A DNA stretch of 64,000 bases from Calvatia gigantea (taxonomy: Eukaryota; Basidiomycota; Agaricomycetes; Agaricales; Lycoperdaceae), in assembly GCA_025093985.1 (NCBI GenBank), contig JACAAK010000005.1, forward strand, positions 1,984,001-2,048,000, given 5' to 3'. This document shows positions 1 to 12,544 of this stretch, one piece after another. The notes under the pieces were generated by a model. That model saw nothing but the letters and a program-made list of their open reading frames with translations, made no database searches and was not told the DNA's origin. Position 1 is the first letter of the stretch, and the number at the start of each line of letters is the position of its first letter. The position numbers and the translations under genes were made by a program.

Positions 1-874
1 GTTGGTTCTACTTTGGGTTCTATTTTGGGTATGGGTGGGTTCCAGGGTAGTTCCCTCGTCGTGGGTGACGGTGGCCGGTAATTGGAAGGTGAAAGTTTGA
101 TAGGTTCAGATACGTGTTCATAAGCTGAGGGCCCCATCTCGACGTCCATCGTGTCCTCGTAGGTGTAACCATAATTATGTTCTGGTTGTGGAGTATAACT
201 TGGCGCGTCAAACGATCTTTCATCTAGTCCAGGTGAGTAATATTGACGGGCAGGTTGTTCATCAGCTCTCCGTAACCGTTTTCTTGGATGTTCCAGGTTG
301 TCTCGGGACTGATTTGTGTCACGATTCTCCGGTGAGCAAGAGGCTTGTTGGGGGCAAGAGAAACTAAATTCAACTAACCTGAATGCGACTTCCCAAGTCA
401 TTAATCTCGGGTCTCATAATCAAAGACGGACCGGTGTCGAAGGTACGACTTGAGCTGGCACTCGACCTACTCCTACGATGGTGTCAAATCTCCTGCTTGT
501 CCCAGTATACCAGATACGCACGTGGTGTTCCGGGAGGAAGAAATAGTACTTCTTCTTAAACCACTCTCCGCTGGAGTTCCACCATTACTGGTACTTGTGC
601 TCCTCCTTGCGTTACCCTGCATTCTCCTCTGTCTTTCCTGCTCCTTGTCTCGTTTCCTTCCTCCCTCCAACACTTTTGGTTGTTTACTTCCTGTGGCATC
701 CCATCGCATCCCAGTAAATACAATTTCCTCGTCCTCATCGTTGTCGTCAATTCCTGTCAAGTCGATCTCAACCTTAGCTTCAAGGTCAATGACAGGTGTT
801 AGACCTCCATTCCGGTTGATGGTATATCCGGCGATAGGCTGCACTCCAACACTTTGACCGCGCCATCGGTCCAT
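1..874 (-). CDS. Unknown protein, partial (3' end beyond the window)
   Basis: Three exons on the minus strand fit together in frame: 874-522, 472-379 and 326-1. They are separated by introns of 49 bases (GTGCGT donor, TAG acceptor) and 52 bases (GTTAGT donor, GAG acceptor with a CTCAC branch). The N-terminal part carries an acidic stretch, VEIDLTGIDDNDEDEE, that resembles a SUMO-interacting motif (hydrophobic core followed by acids). It is followed by a basic, Arg-rich stretch and then a Ser/Pro/Tyr-rich tail that runs off the left edge. I recognise no catalytic domain. Low-complexity charged sequence suggests a nuclear or regulatory protein, but that is inference. The exon chain is supported by matching phases; the function is unknown. 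Confidence 0.55.
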
Positions 875-1768
875 GGCCGGGGTGCGGAATCACGGTAGGA
901 GATTGATAGGTCCGGGGTGTCTCAACGTTCAGAATTTCGTTCTCACGCCTGCTGTATTTACGCAGTTGCTAACGTGAGGTAAGTGAAATGAACAGGGAGA
1001 TCAACGACACTACGCGCTGACGCCGTGAGTCCGTGACGCGCCACGTTTGGCTAGTGCAGGCACGTGTGGTTTCTGGTGGATCACACCTGGGACAGGCGCC
1101 AAATTCCCCCCCTCAGAACATACATATCTTTAAGCTGTCACGACACAGCCAATCCGAATCCAATGCGCACCCTGAGGCTGAAGTCTCGGGTCACGGTCAT
1201 CAGCCCGGCTACTTGACTCGGGCGGGCAGTGTTGCGAGCCGACATGAATTATGAATACTCGCCAACATCATATCCACACTTTTCAACCTCCTACACGTAG
1301 TGCAACAAAAATTTACGTGTTTATTCTGAATAGGATTCCCGTTCGGTGATTTGCTGTTGGACCTGGTCACTTGCACGGTCCAGATGGCCACGATCCAAGG
1401 TATTTTTTTGAATATACGAATCATTGATTACTGGTTATCCTCAAGTTCACTCGTCCACTTCAACACCTTCTCGTGATTTGGAAAGGACTCCCTCTTCAAC
1501 TCTCTGCGTCTGACCTTCTCAGGACTTACCAATTGTTATACGGTGATACAAACAGCCTCCTTCGCTTTCTTAAACATTAGCAGGCTGCTGAATAGATTAA
1601 ATGGTGGATGCTATTTTAGGCACCTACTCGTAATGATAACCTCCTTTTACCAAGACCCATCAGAAGCCCCTTGTCCGCCTGCATCACGCAAACCGGCTGG
1701 CATGCTGTAAAAGGTCAGACCACTGCCTCGGAGTACCCCGATACAGTGTTTGTTCTCCCTCCCCAACA
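875..1768. other. Divergent intergenic region
   Basis: This stretch separates two genes transcribed away from each other and should hold both promoters. I see no convincing coding exon, tRNA or repeat in it. A CT-rich stretch around 1440-1530 and another just before the start at 1769 resemble the pyrimidine-rich 5' leaders common in basidiomycetes. Confidence 0.4.
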
Positions 1769-4700
1769 ATGGTTCGGGAGACACCTGGGAACAGCATCCG
1801 AGAAACCTGCCGGTTTTATACAAGAGGAAATTGTCGATTTGGTGCTAGGTGCAAGTACCTCCATGACATTAAACCCGAGCCGGTGAGTATATGCGTTGGG
1901 TTGTTTCCTGGCGACACTGACAGCCTTGAAGACGCCTGCTAGTAGTGCTCAAGAGAATAGTAGTAGCAGTAAAGAAGAATCGAAAGTGACCCCGGAACAG
2001 CCGACTGCATTGTAAGTCTCCCTGCGCAATGGCGAGCAACCTCGGGCCCTGACACATTCGTTAGGTCCCCGACATCATCCCAAGCAACAGATGTACTTCC
2101 TATCAACGCTATCCAGAGGGTTAACGAGCGTTGCAGACTGTGGCAAGTAGGCAATTGTGAGTGGGGGGATCGATGTCAGTATCAACACGAAGTCAAGGTA
2201 TCATTGGTTTCTTCCTCGTGAGGGGTACAACAGCTTATCGGCACCACCCTCAGGTCAACTCGCCTTCCGTCGGGGGCGGGCACGCCTTGCCCTCTGACAG
2301 GTTAGGTAAGACTCATTCTCTGCATCGCAGCCGTACACTGAGTGACGCGCATTCTTCAGCTGCCAATTCTGCTTCCCCCCAACCTCGAAATAAGCGCCAG
2401 CGGAAGGGCAAGCAGAAAGTTACTCTTCCTGCTCCATCCCTCCCTACCGCACAGAATCCGGGTCAGGCTTATGAAGCGACCTTACGACGCATCCAGGAAC
2501 AAGCAGATACCGTCCGTGTAGCGAGAGAGAAACAGGAAGCTCTTTTAAGGGAGCAAGAGGAAGCTGTTCGTCTGCTAAGGGAACGGGAAGAGGCTGCCCG
2601 TAAAGAACGGGAGGAAGCTGCTCGTCTTGCCAAAGAACGTGCAGCGGCAGCGCGTCGTGAGAGGCAACTGCAGCTGGAAAGGGAGAGAGAAGAGGCTAGG
2701 GAGAGGGAGAGGATAGTTCAGCGCCAAAGGCAGAAAGAAGAGTGGGCCAAGGAGCTCTCCGTGGCAATGCAAAAAGTCGTCCTCAATTCCTTCGTCAAGT
2801 TCGAGCCGGGAATGGCAATTCAGCGTGTTATATGTGGATTTGAAGCGTCTAAGGTTCTCATCAAGAACCTACCTATAAACGCGAAAAAGTCCGAAATTCT
2901 TGAGCTCTTTACTCAACAAGGAATCGACGAAGAGGACCTCGCGATACTGAAGACGGACGTCGTGGATGGTCACCAACAGGCGACGATTCTGGGCAAGGCG
3001 ACAGAGATTGAGACTGTTGCTCTTGGCTTGGATGGAATTGACTTCCGCGACGAGAACCTCGAATTTGTCGTCTGCGAGCGATCTTCCGACGGCCGTACGA
3101 TGGGTTCTTCAAATCGCAACACCTATCATCTCAATATCTCCTGGCCTCCGCCATTCCTTACGATGATAGCTCGCTACCCCCAACTCAATACTTGGGACTT
3201 CCCAGAGAAGGCTAGAACCCTTGACGGGCAGCTCCTCAATCGACAACGGATCAGGGCGCAGTTCCAGGAGGAACAGAATTTCGGATATGGATATGACTCC
3301 GACGATGATTACAGTCCGCCGGATCGAAGCATCAAAATTTCCAGGATACCAGCCGGAACTTCAGTGGCAGAAGTCAGAACTTTCGCCGGCACTCCACACG
3401 TTGAAATGTCTACTGATACGTGTACGTCAAATGATGTTCTCGGCGCGCTCACCACCCGTATTCGCGGTTTACCCAATTCTACTCTCCGCACCCTCACCCT
3501 TGAGAATTCCACTCGCCCCAATTCCGTTTCTGCCAAAGCGGTTTTTGATTCTTGGGAGGGCGCCAAGTCGGCCTATGACAGCCTCAATGGTACAATCCTC
3601 AGGTCCAACTTCCCGCCTCTGCGATTCTTCCTGTCTGATCCATATCGTTTCGTTATCACTCTCGACGAAAAGCAGTATAATGCTCAAATGACCCAATGGA
3701 CTGAGTTGTGCAGAAGTGGAAAGGATAAGGAAACCAATATACAAACGAAGACTGTCGATCGAGCTGGAGGAAGAAAGGTCATTATCAGTTTGTTCGGTCG
3801 GGACAAGAAGGTGGTGGGTGCCTTAAAGGTTCGCATCGAAAGTATGGCCGCCGGCCAGAAGCTCGATGCTACTTATTGGCACCCATCGTTCAAGTCTGCT
3901 CGAGGTCAAGCGTTCCTAAACGGTCTCTATGACTCCACTGGTGCTTACATCCGTTCCGATTGGAGGCATAACTATGTCACGATATCCGGCACACCCGAAG
4001 CAATCGAGGCTGCTAAAACCCGTCTCCGAGAAGAAGTTGAACGTATCTCAGCGGAGGAGTGGACAATTCCACTTCAACGCCGAGCACTAGGCTTCTTCAT
4101 ACGAGAGGGGTTAGCAAAGATGAGAGGGTTACTTGGAGAGGAAAATGTCACCCTCGATGTCAGGTCTGCAAAGATTGTGCTCCACGGAGCAGATCTCGAG
4201 GAGGCTAGGCATCACCTCAGACAGCTCATGGACGCCTTTGACAATCGAAACGCCACATCTTCCACCACGTCGGATGATGCACTGTGTCCAATCTGCTACG
4301 ATACACTCTCCCAACCTATCGAGATAAGTTGCGAGCATATCTATTGCTCGCCCTGTCTCCGCCACTACATACTTTCAACCCTCGACAATCATAATTTCCC
4401 ATTGAAATGTATGGGTGATGAAGCCAGATGCGACAAGCCACTATCGCTACCTCTCATCCAGAAATTCCTACCTCCTCAGCGATTTGAACAGCTATTGGAA
4501 GCTGCATTCATCTCCCATGTCGATAAGAACCCCGAGGTGTTCAAGTACTGTAGCACCCCCGACTGTTCTCAGGTATATCGCGCCACCGCTGTGCCCCAGT
4601 ACCTCCAGTGCCCTTCGTGCTTCTCCGAGATTTGTACTGCATGCCACGATGAGAGTCATGCCGGGATGACTTGTGCAGAAAAGCGAGTTCATAAAGACCC

Positions 4701-5454
4701 TGGAGAGCAAGAGCGCTTGTTGGAGGCCTGGGCGGCGGAGAACAACGCCAAGAGGTGCCCGTCTTGCCGTGCGTTTGTTGAGAAAACTGAAGGATGCAAC
4801 CATATGAGCTGTAATTGCGGAGTGCACTTCTGTTGGATTTGTATGGGCGTTTTCGATGCCGACGTCATATACAACCACATGGCTCAAACTCACGGTGGGT
4901 ACTACGACAATGCGGTTCCAAGACCTAATCCCGAGAGGCAGCCTGTCGCCGTCGCTGCTCCACGTCGAGATCAAGTTCCGGATATTGTCCAAATTGTGGG
5001 AGGTCCAGCTGCCGTTGCGGAGCAAATGGCAGAACTTCGCCGCATCGAACAGCAACGCGCTAACCGTGTGCAGCCCGTTGCCCAGGCTGCTCCTGCTCTT
5101 CCTCCTCGTGTCTTGGGTGTTCCTCGTGCCCCTGCTCCTACTCCTCGTCCCTTGGTTGTTCCTCCTGCCCTTCCTCCTCGCCCCTTGGACCCACAGGCGG
5201 ATGAAGCAGATTGGAGGCGGGTCTTACGGAGGCAACAGGCAGCAGGAGAAGCGGAGAGACTGCGTATAATGAGGGAAGCTGAGGCGCGAGGAAGGGAGGA
5301 GAGGGAACGCCGAGCGAGGGAAGCACTGGCAAGGATAAGAGAGGCCGAGGAGAGGGAGAGAATGAGACGGGCAGAACTTGCACGGGCGAGGTTCGAGAAC
5401 GAAGCGCGTAGGCGCTCGGCCGATGAGAATAAAGGGTGGTGCACGATCATGTAA
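1769..5454 (+). CDS. RBR-type E3 ubiquitin ligase with two CCCH zinc fingers
   Basis: Model of four exons: 1769-1882, 1932-2011, 2065-2197 and 2254-5454, total 1175 residues, with all phases matching. The start CAACAATGG sits in a good context. Exon 1 encodes a CCCH finger (C-x7-C-x5-C-x3-H, CRFYTRGNC..CKYLH). Exon 3 encodes a second (CRLWQVGNC..CQYQH). A long charged coiled coil follows (about residues 180-290), then an RRM-like fold (KVLIKNLPINAKK..) and further RNA-binding-like sequence. The RING1-IBR-RING2 module starts at CPICYD (about 787). RING2 contains EGCNHM, whose Cys (about 957) is the expected thioester-forming catalytic residue of RBR ligases. An Arg/Glu-rich coil ends in CTIM, a possible prenylation box. 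Known role of the family: ubiquitin transfer from E2 through RING2. RNA-binding zinc fingers suggest an RNA-linked substrate, which is inference. Confidence 0.88.
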
Positions 5455-5895
5455 GTACTGAGGTGCCTTGGTTCTCGAACCGCACTCAGGATGGGGAATA
5501 ATTTCTTTGATTTTCACGTCGTACTCATGATAGCGTTTTTGTTGCCTTGGTTGTGCTATACATGCAATATATTGCCAAAGGACGTACCAATTCCTTGGAT
5601 ATTCTGAGCTCTTGTGGAGTTGACTTCCAGAATTGCCGTTGGGGGCAGGATCTGAGTTCTGTGTGTTGTACTAGGTGCCCCTGTTGGGACCACTGAGCAG
5701 ACATAAAAGGTGATTGTTGCGCACATACTCCCTGGACACTGGCATAACATGTCTCGATTGTTGGGTATTGAGCAGGCTTGGGGGAAGGACTATCTTCCCT
5801 CATCTCTCGATATCTGCTGTTCGGCACCATCCATCACTGAATCGACGATTCATTAATGTCCTACATGACACAACGATTTATAGATAACAGCTCTA
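5455..5895. other. Convergent 3' intergenic region
   Basis: This lies between the stop codons of the RBR ligase gene (+) and the NTR1-like gene (-) and should hold both 3' UTRs and polyadenylation sites. Short open frames on the minus strand here have no recognisable similarity and no start context. I see no other feature. Confidence 0.5.
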
Positions 5896-8800
5896 TCATC
5901 CACCACCTGTAGCCCTAAGCACCATGTCGTCCAGACTGACCGCTCTGAACTCATCCATTTCACTACCCGCACCCTTCTCAACCGGGACCCAAACCGCATC
6001 ATCTAAGATATAAACCGAAAGACCCTTCTTCCCATCCCCACTCGCACTAACTCGAAACAACGGCATCCTCGATCTAGCGTGCGCTTTACCTGTGGGCATG
6101 AACAACAAATTATGCGTCGCTGCAAATTCTTCCACGATTGACCGGAACGTAATCTCTTGTGCACGCGCAGGTCTTGCAGGCACCGCGGTCGCCTTCCCAC
6201 CAGCACCGGCAGCAACACCGAGACCAACTTTTCGCTTAGCCTCTTCTGCAAGAAGGTCCATCTCCCTCTTGAAATCCGGTCTACGCAGTTTAGTAGGCGC
6301 TTCGGGTCCCAGCTCGACTGCCTCGTTCATTAGTTGTAGGCCTCTCGTGAATCCCCGTCCTACACCTTGATATTCCCTCAACTCTTCTGGGAACTGGGTC
6401 TTCCAAAATTGATACCACTGAGCCACTTCTTCGAAACTCACTTTTGGTTGTATCAACCATATGTGTAGAATTCTCAACCACTCTGGGAAGAATTCCGTTT
6501 CAAATAATTGGCCGAGGACGGAAGGGCGAATGAAAGGGACCCAGGCTAGGATTTGGGTGAATGTGGACATATTTTGATTTCGTGGATCGATGCGGAAGTT
6601 GGTGCGGAAGGCGGTTCCAAGCTTTGGGATTATGTATTTGAGCATGTTAGCGTCCCATTCGCCTTTGTTGTAGACCTGGGCAGTCGGTCAGCATTTGAAC
6701 GATGAATTATGACACATCAAGTGACTTACATCGCGCCAAGCAGCAAGGTCGTCGGGTACATCTTCACCAACAGTCCAACTGCGCAATGCGCTCTTGATTT
6801 TCCTTCTTGCGTCTCCCATCAAGTCCTCCAGCCGTAACCCGACAAACGGTAACCAAGGGAATACGATGCTCCGTAATGAAGTCGTCGAACGTTTGGGATT
6901 CCAATCCATGACAGCTTTGTGTACCTTAGGTAGTAATAGTTGGTCAAGCATGTTGTCCCTGATAAAAGGTGGTAGATACGTTGACCAGGCTTCGTACAAT
7001 CTGACGGCCGGTGATGGATCCTCTGGTGACCATTCATTATTAATGGTTGACCTGACTTTAGGTAGCCAGACGTTCCAAAGGAGACTTTCGAATGGCGTCA
7101 TAGGTGCAAGTCTATCCATAACATTCAGCATGAATATTGTAAGCTGACAGGGAAAGGGGACATACGCTTCTGGTGGAGAGGTCACGGACACCGTCCCTGT
7201 ACCGTACACATCAACCTGCATCTCCGACTTCTCTTCGTTGTTGTTAACCTTCAATGCCCTCTTCCACCCTCTAAACTCTGAAATGAAGGCCTTAGGCTCC
7301 TTCAACGGATCCCACGTCGCGACCATCCGCCTAACAAGTGGCGCAATCGCAGCAACCACAATTTCATCCAGCCCATACTTGTCGAACTCTGGCCCAAATT
7401 GATCCACAAGTTTATATATCAACGGCGAAAACGGTTGCAGAGACACTTCATACGCGGACGCAAGCTCTTTCGACAAGGTATTAATTTCATTAGCGACGAG
7501 TTGAACTTGCTGTAAACGTGCGACAAGTTCCGTTTCGTCTTCGATTTTCTTGCGCAAGCGTGCATCTTCGGATGTGACCCATTTCTTGCGCTCAGCGAGG
7601 GCTTTCCCCTCACGCGCGAGGCCATCAAGATCGCTCTTGCAGGCTTCGGCGATGAGACGAATATTGTGGCGGATTTCGGGGATTCGGGTTGGGTCACTTG
7701 TAGGTGCCCAGGAATTAAGATTGACTTCGGAGAGGGATGAAACTTCACGAGGCTAAAGGAAAAGATCAGCAAGCGGTATAAAACCAACTGAAGCAGGAAT
7801 ACATACCACGGCACCAGTCGCGTCGATGATTTGTCCCAAACCGGTAGCTGGTGGCTCTTGTCCTGCCTCAGCGATAATCTGCTCATAGGTTTTGTGTTCG
7901 ACCCTCGTCTTGACCTTCTTTGGCTTCTTCCAAACATCCGACCTTTTTTGCTCGGCTTCCTTAGCCTTTCTTCTCATCCGTTTTGTCTTTTCATCCTCTT
8001 CATCATCACTAACCTCCTCTCCTCTCCTCTTGGCTTCCATCTTGGACTGTTTTGTCTTTTCCTTGAAGCCCTTGAACGCAATACCCATCTTTTGAGGGCG
8101 CAACTTGCTTTCGATAGGCGTGACGATACCTTCGCCAGTGGCGCCAAGTCCAGCGCCAGCTTGCCAGCCCATCTTTTCTAGCATACGGGCGCCGAACGTG
8201 CCAGAAATTTTGGAGAAATGTGCCATTTCGGACGCGGGGAGGTTGGCGGGTTTAGGAGATGGCGCTGCGTCACGTCTGAATCGTTGGCTCTGTGCTTGGG
8301 TACGACCGAAAGCAGTTGGCATCCCATCCATTGCTGCAGGCGAGGCTCGAGAGGATGCGGGAGGCGTTTCAGTTTCTCCACGAGGAGCCAGACCCGGAGC
8401 TGGTGTCGGTGCAGGGGAAGCTGATGACTCATGCTCAGAGAGAGTGGTGACGGTTTTTAGATCTGAGGATGAGCCAAAAGTCGAAGCTAGTGATTTGGCT
8501 GAGCCGATACCGCCTTTTGAGAAAGAGGGTGTTGGCACGCGTTCTTGGGGAGTCTCGCTATCGTCGTCGGCGTTGGAGCCAATGCCACTCCTCGAACCAA
8601 TACCACCCCGCCCGCCAATACTACCTCGCCCACCAACTCCGCCCCGTGTACCAATACCACCCCTTGAACCAATGCCTCCTCTTGAACCAATACCTCCTCT
8701 CGAGTCAATTCCGCTTCCCGGACCGAAGCCATCCATGCTAGTCTCAGCGTTGCCCGCTACAGCAGACTTAAAGCCCAAGCCACCGATCCGAGGTTTGGGC

Positions 8801-9285
8801 TCCTTGTCCTGATAGTCATCCTCATCTTCTATGCGCACACGAGGAGATGGAGGCCTGGATGGTTCAGAGTCGTCAGAATCGTCTTGGACCTCTGCAGCAT
8901 CCTCGCCCTGAGATCCATCGTCCTCACCATCTTCAACCTCCTCCTCCTCCTCTGTGTCATCCTTGTCAACCATGATCACATCATCCTCCTCCTTCTCGAC
9001 CTTTTTCTCGCCCGTCACAAACGCAGGTGCTTTTGTCCAGTGCGTTCGACGGGATGAGGGTCCGCGTTTATAATCGTTATCATTGTCGCTGTCACTGCCG
9101 AAGACACCGTAGATAGCATCCTCTTTCCCATTCTTTCGTCTCCGTTTATTTTTGTAAGGATTTTCGAAGAGTTCTCTTTCCGCTCTTAGGTCTGGGTCAT
9201 CTTGGAGGTTGTAATTGTAGTCGTCCGAGGCTGCCGAAGAATCTGAGTCATCTCCGTCGTCGAGAACGCGTTTACGACGGGCCAT
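5896..9285 (-). CDS. NTR1: Spliceosome disassembly G-patch protein (TFIP11/Ntr1 family)
   Basis: Exons 9285-7807, 7752-7166, 7111-6730 and 6675-5896 give about 1075 residues; the 54-base segment 7112-7165 could also be read through in frame. The start Met opens a MARRKRVLDDG acidic N-terminus typical of the family. A G-patch follows (GTFGARMLEKMGWQAGAGLG), then a basic stretch, and a long GCFC-type C-terminal domain ending near AVSLDDMVLRATGGG. In yeast, Ntr1 binds and activates the DEAH helicase Prp43 through the G-patch to take apart the post-splicing lariat complex in the nucleus. Between the acidic N-terminus and the G-patch lies an unusual run of about seven Gly-rich hexads of the RGGIGS type. 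A Met 36 codons upstream is in frame but lacks family similarity. Confidence 0.93.
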
Positions 9286-9534
9286 GGGATGTGGATGGGG
9301 AGGTGAGGCTAGGGAGTGAGCATGTGACATGAGCGTTACACAATAAGGGATTGCCGAGGTTGCACACGCGAACTGAGAGGTAAAAATACACAAAAAGCCA
9401 ATTGTCTGCGCTTATGTCTGATCATTTCTGCCTCGTATAAATCACAAGTCACTCCTTCGTTTCTGCGGCAGAGTCTCCACTCTTTTCACCCCTTCTTTCC
9501 TTCCTTCCCTCCTCTCAGGAGATAACCCTCGTCC
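9286..9534. promoter_or_regulatory. Shared divergent promoter region
   Basis: About 250 bases between the start codons of NTR1 (-) and the serine carboxypeptidase gene (+). It contains a strong CT-rich run at about 9477-9520, just before the carboxypeptidase start, typical of a fungal 5' leader. No clear TATA box is placed upstream. Confidence 0.45.
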
Positions 9535-12500
9535 ATGTTTTCAAGGCGCCCCAGTCTGCTTGCTCTCGCTTGCTTTTCGCTTTCTGTTTGTGTTCTCTCC
9601 CAATCCGATTCTCCACCTAGTTCCTTCCCCCACAACTACCCTGGCAAACCTTCTACAGACTTTGGTCCTGAGTGGCAGAACTGTACGGAAACTATCCTCT
9701 CAAGAACACGTTGATCAAGTGCTAAAACACCCAACCAGACTTCCACGTTAAAGGACCTCTTCCTGGTGTTAAATTTTCCCTCGAACAGAGCTACGCTGGG
9801 AACCTCCCCGTACAGCGTACAGGACACCCCAACAATACCCTCTTCTTTGTTGGCTTCGAGAAATCCAAAGGGTCTTTGACAGCCCCTGCGAGTAATAATA
9901 ACAACGATCCTTGGGGTATTTGGCTGAATGGAGGGTACGTCTCACTCCCCATGTGGCCGCATTTCATTACTCTGTGTCATATTAATGGCTCTCAATCTCC
10001 TCCGTAGTCCAGGAAGCTCCAGCATGTACGGTCTATTCTTCGAGGTATGTAATGTGTCGCGATGACTCGACCGACTCGGGACTTCCATTGAACTTGGCGA
10101 TTCATCATGTAGAACGGACCTATCAGCATCGACCCCATTAATGGCACGTTATCTCGAAATAACTTCAGCTGGAGCCAATTGGCCGATTATTTTTGGATTG
10201 ACCAACCTGTGTGCGTTTCCTCGTGGGCTCTGTTTCGCAAATACCTCATGATTGATGATTCCTCATAACAGCGGTGTCGGGTATTCTACTGCTGACGCCG
10301 ATGGCTATGGTACGCCTTGGCGTCTTCTTTCGTTTCTGATTTAAAAATTCTCATCATGGTTTAAAATAGTTCATGACGAGGATCAAATGGGCGCAGATTT
10401 TGTATGTGGTTCCTGCCCTCTCTCGACCCTTTGGACTCTCACCCATGGGTTCTTCAGATGGGCTTTTTAGGAAACCTCGTAAAAGTGTTCCCTAGCCTCC
10501 GCACGCGCCCATTATACCTCTCGGGCGAAAGCTATGCTGGGATGTACATCGTATGTCTCCCTTTCTGTTATTCCCTTGACATATTATCTCACTTCTCCGA
10601 GTAGCCGTACATCATGAAAGCTTATTTCAATATGGAGAACCCACCTGTCAAGGTCGGCAAGATCATCATTGGTGATGGGAGTACTCCTTCGCCTCAAGTA
10701 TTTGAACTTCTTCCAGCAGTAAGTTTTCACAAATCTACTGTCCACAAGCTCACCAAAACCGATTCCGTAGCTTTCCGTGGTGGAAACATACCCTCAACTA
10801 ATTGGGTATGATAAAGACGTTTATAAATATTTCAAGGCCCAGTACGTGCCTTTCATCTCCATCCCCCTACCTCCTATACTGATTTTCATTTCCCTCGGCA
10901 ATAGAACGCAACTATGTCACTACAACGTAAACCTCACATACCCGCAAAACGGTATCTTACCATCCATACCCCTCATCGAACCCACCCAGCGTCAACTACC
11001 GTTCTACGCCACCCAACTTACACACCATAACTTCGTACAAGAATTATCCCGCCGCGCGGCCGAGAAGTCCGCGGAACTAGTGCTTGGCAAACGTGATCTT
11101 GAACGGCGAGATGCAGCCGAATTCTTGAAGGATAGGCCATTCGATCAAATCGATCCTTGGGTAAGTTGCTTCTATTAAATCAGAGTCATCCGTTTTTTGC
11201 TTAATGCCGTGGGCAGTATGGCTGCATTTTGCTGTGGATGTATATTGATTATGCTCTGAATTATACCTTCCCATGGAGTAAAGTTTCGCCTTTATCACTA
11301 TTTCATTCTAAACTCACTGAACACCTATAGATCTGAGCAAAAACAGCGAGACTTTCGGCTTCAACGTACGCAACAACAACCATATAGCTTCCCCAGCTAC
11401 TAAAAATAAACATGCACGCAGGTGTACGATATCCCCGATGCCCGAAATCCACCGGTTATGGGAGACGCGAGTTCTTTCCTGAACAATCCCGATACCCGCA
11501 GGGCGCTGCACGCTCCTACCAGCAAAGATTGGGCTATGCAATTCCCATTTGTTTTCGGTGATCCAAATGGTAAGTCTCGTCCGTTCATTTTGCAAAATTC
11601 ATTAATTAAAGCCTCTTTGTGATAAGCTGTTGACCCTAGTACGTTTCTGAAACCGATTCTCACTTTGAACCACTTTCTCAAATGTGAATTCTGCCTCTAC
11701 CCGAAACAGGTCCTGAGTGAGTGTCTTCGTTGCAGCCAGTCACGTCCTATCTAACATATGCGCAAATAGGCCAATGGTATTCCTCTCCGACCTCGCAACA
11801 AACGCCACGAAGCAAAATGTTGGTGTTGTATTCTACTCAGGCAACAACGACGCCTTAATCGCACACCGCGGAACCGAAGTTACCATCCAAGTATATTACA
11901 CTCACCTCTTTCATTACCGTACCAGGAATCTAAGACTTTCCCTTAGAACACAACCTTTGGCGGGATTCAAGGGTTCACCCGAAAACCTTCAACACCATGG
12001 ACAACGGACGACGGAAAATTCGCCGGTGTAGTCCACCAAGAACGCAATTGGACCTACGTTCTCTTCGACAACACCGGCCACGTCGTACCTGCAGGTGTTC
12101 CAGCAGCTGTAAGTCCTTTCCTCCCCTTGTCGCTAACCCGCCTCTCCGTACAACAAGATAAACTAACGAAACACACCCAACACCCAGGCATACAAATTCA
12201 TGAAAGAATTCGTCCTAGGAACTAACCCACTCGGCCGTGTTGAATCCACACCAAACGGAAATGTCACTGTTGTGGGAGGCGAGAACGCAACACTTGCAGA
12301 GGATATTCTGCCAGGTCGTGATGAAGTCATTTATGGGTCCGGGACGGCGGTCTCAACTTTTGTGTTCCCTCAGGCTACGAGATCAGCTTGGAAAGAGTTT
12401 ATTAGGACTGAGACTGCTCGGCCTACGGCGACTGCAGCAATAAATTCGGCGGAGAATAGTGGTGTTTCTGTGAAGAAGGCTCAAGCTAGTGTGCTGGTTG

Positions 12501-12544
12501 CACTTGTTGGATCAGTGACTGTATACGTTGGTTTAGTGATCTAA
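9535..12544 (+). CDS. Secreted serine carboxypeptidase (peptidase S10)
   Basis: A gene of about 13 exons; the first intron is 9683-9738. The protein starts with a signal peptide (MFSRRPSLLALACFSLSVCV, cleaved near VLSQS). It then carries the S10 substrate-binding motif WLNGGPGSSS, the nucleophile motif GESYAGMY, the catalytic Asp region YSGNNDALI and the catalytic His motif NTGHVVPAG, so all triad residues are present. S10 enzymes remove C-terminal residues from peptides at acid pH. The tail is Ser/Thr-rich and ends in a hydrophobic run (VLVALVGSVTVYVGLVI) with no charged residue after it. This fits a GPI-anchor signal, so the enzyme may be bound at the cell surface rather than vacuolar. Several N-glycosylation sites are present. 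Exact exon borders in the middle are approximate. Confidence 0.9.

Noticed and set aside
2161..2197. Start of the RBR ligase at the beginning of its long open frame
   Set aside because: That frame starts with GTG and runs through a 56-base segment that behaves as an intron. The CCCH exons upstream join in phase, so the start is moved to 1769.
4492..5055. Minus-strand open frame of 187 codons inside the RBR gene
   Set aside because: Exact antisense of the RBR zinc-finger coding sequence; no similarity of its own.
8105..8812. Plus-strand open frame of 235 codons
   Set aside because: Antisense of the NTR1 exon; its Pro-rich repeats mirror the Gly-rich hexads on the other strand.
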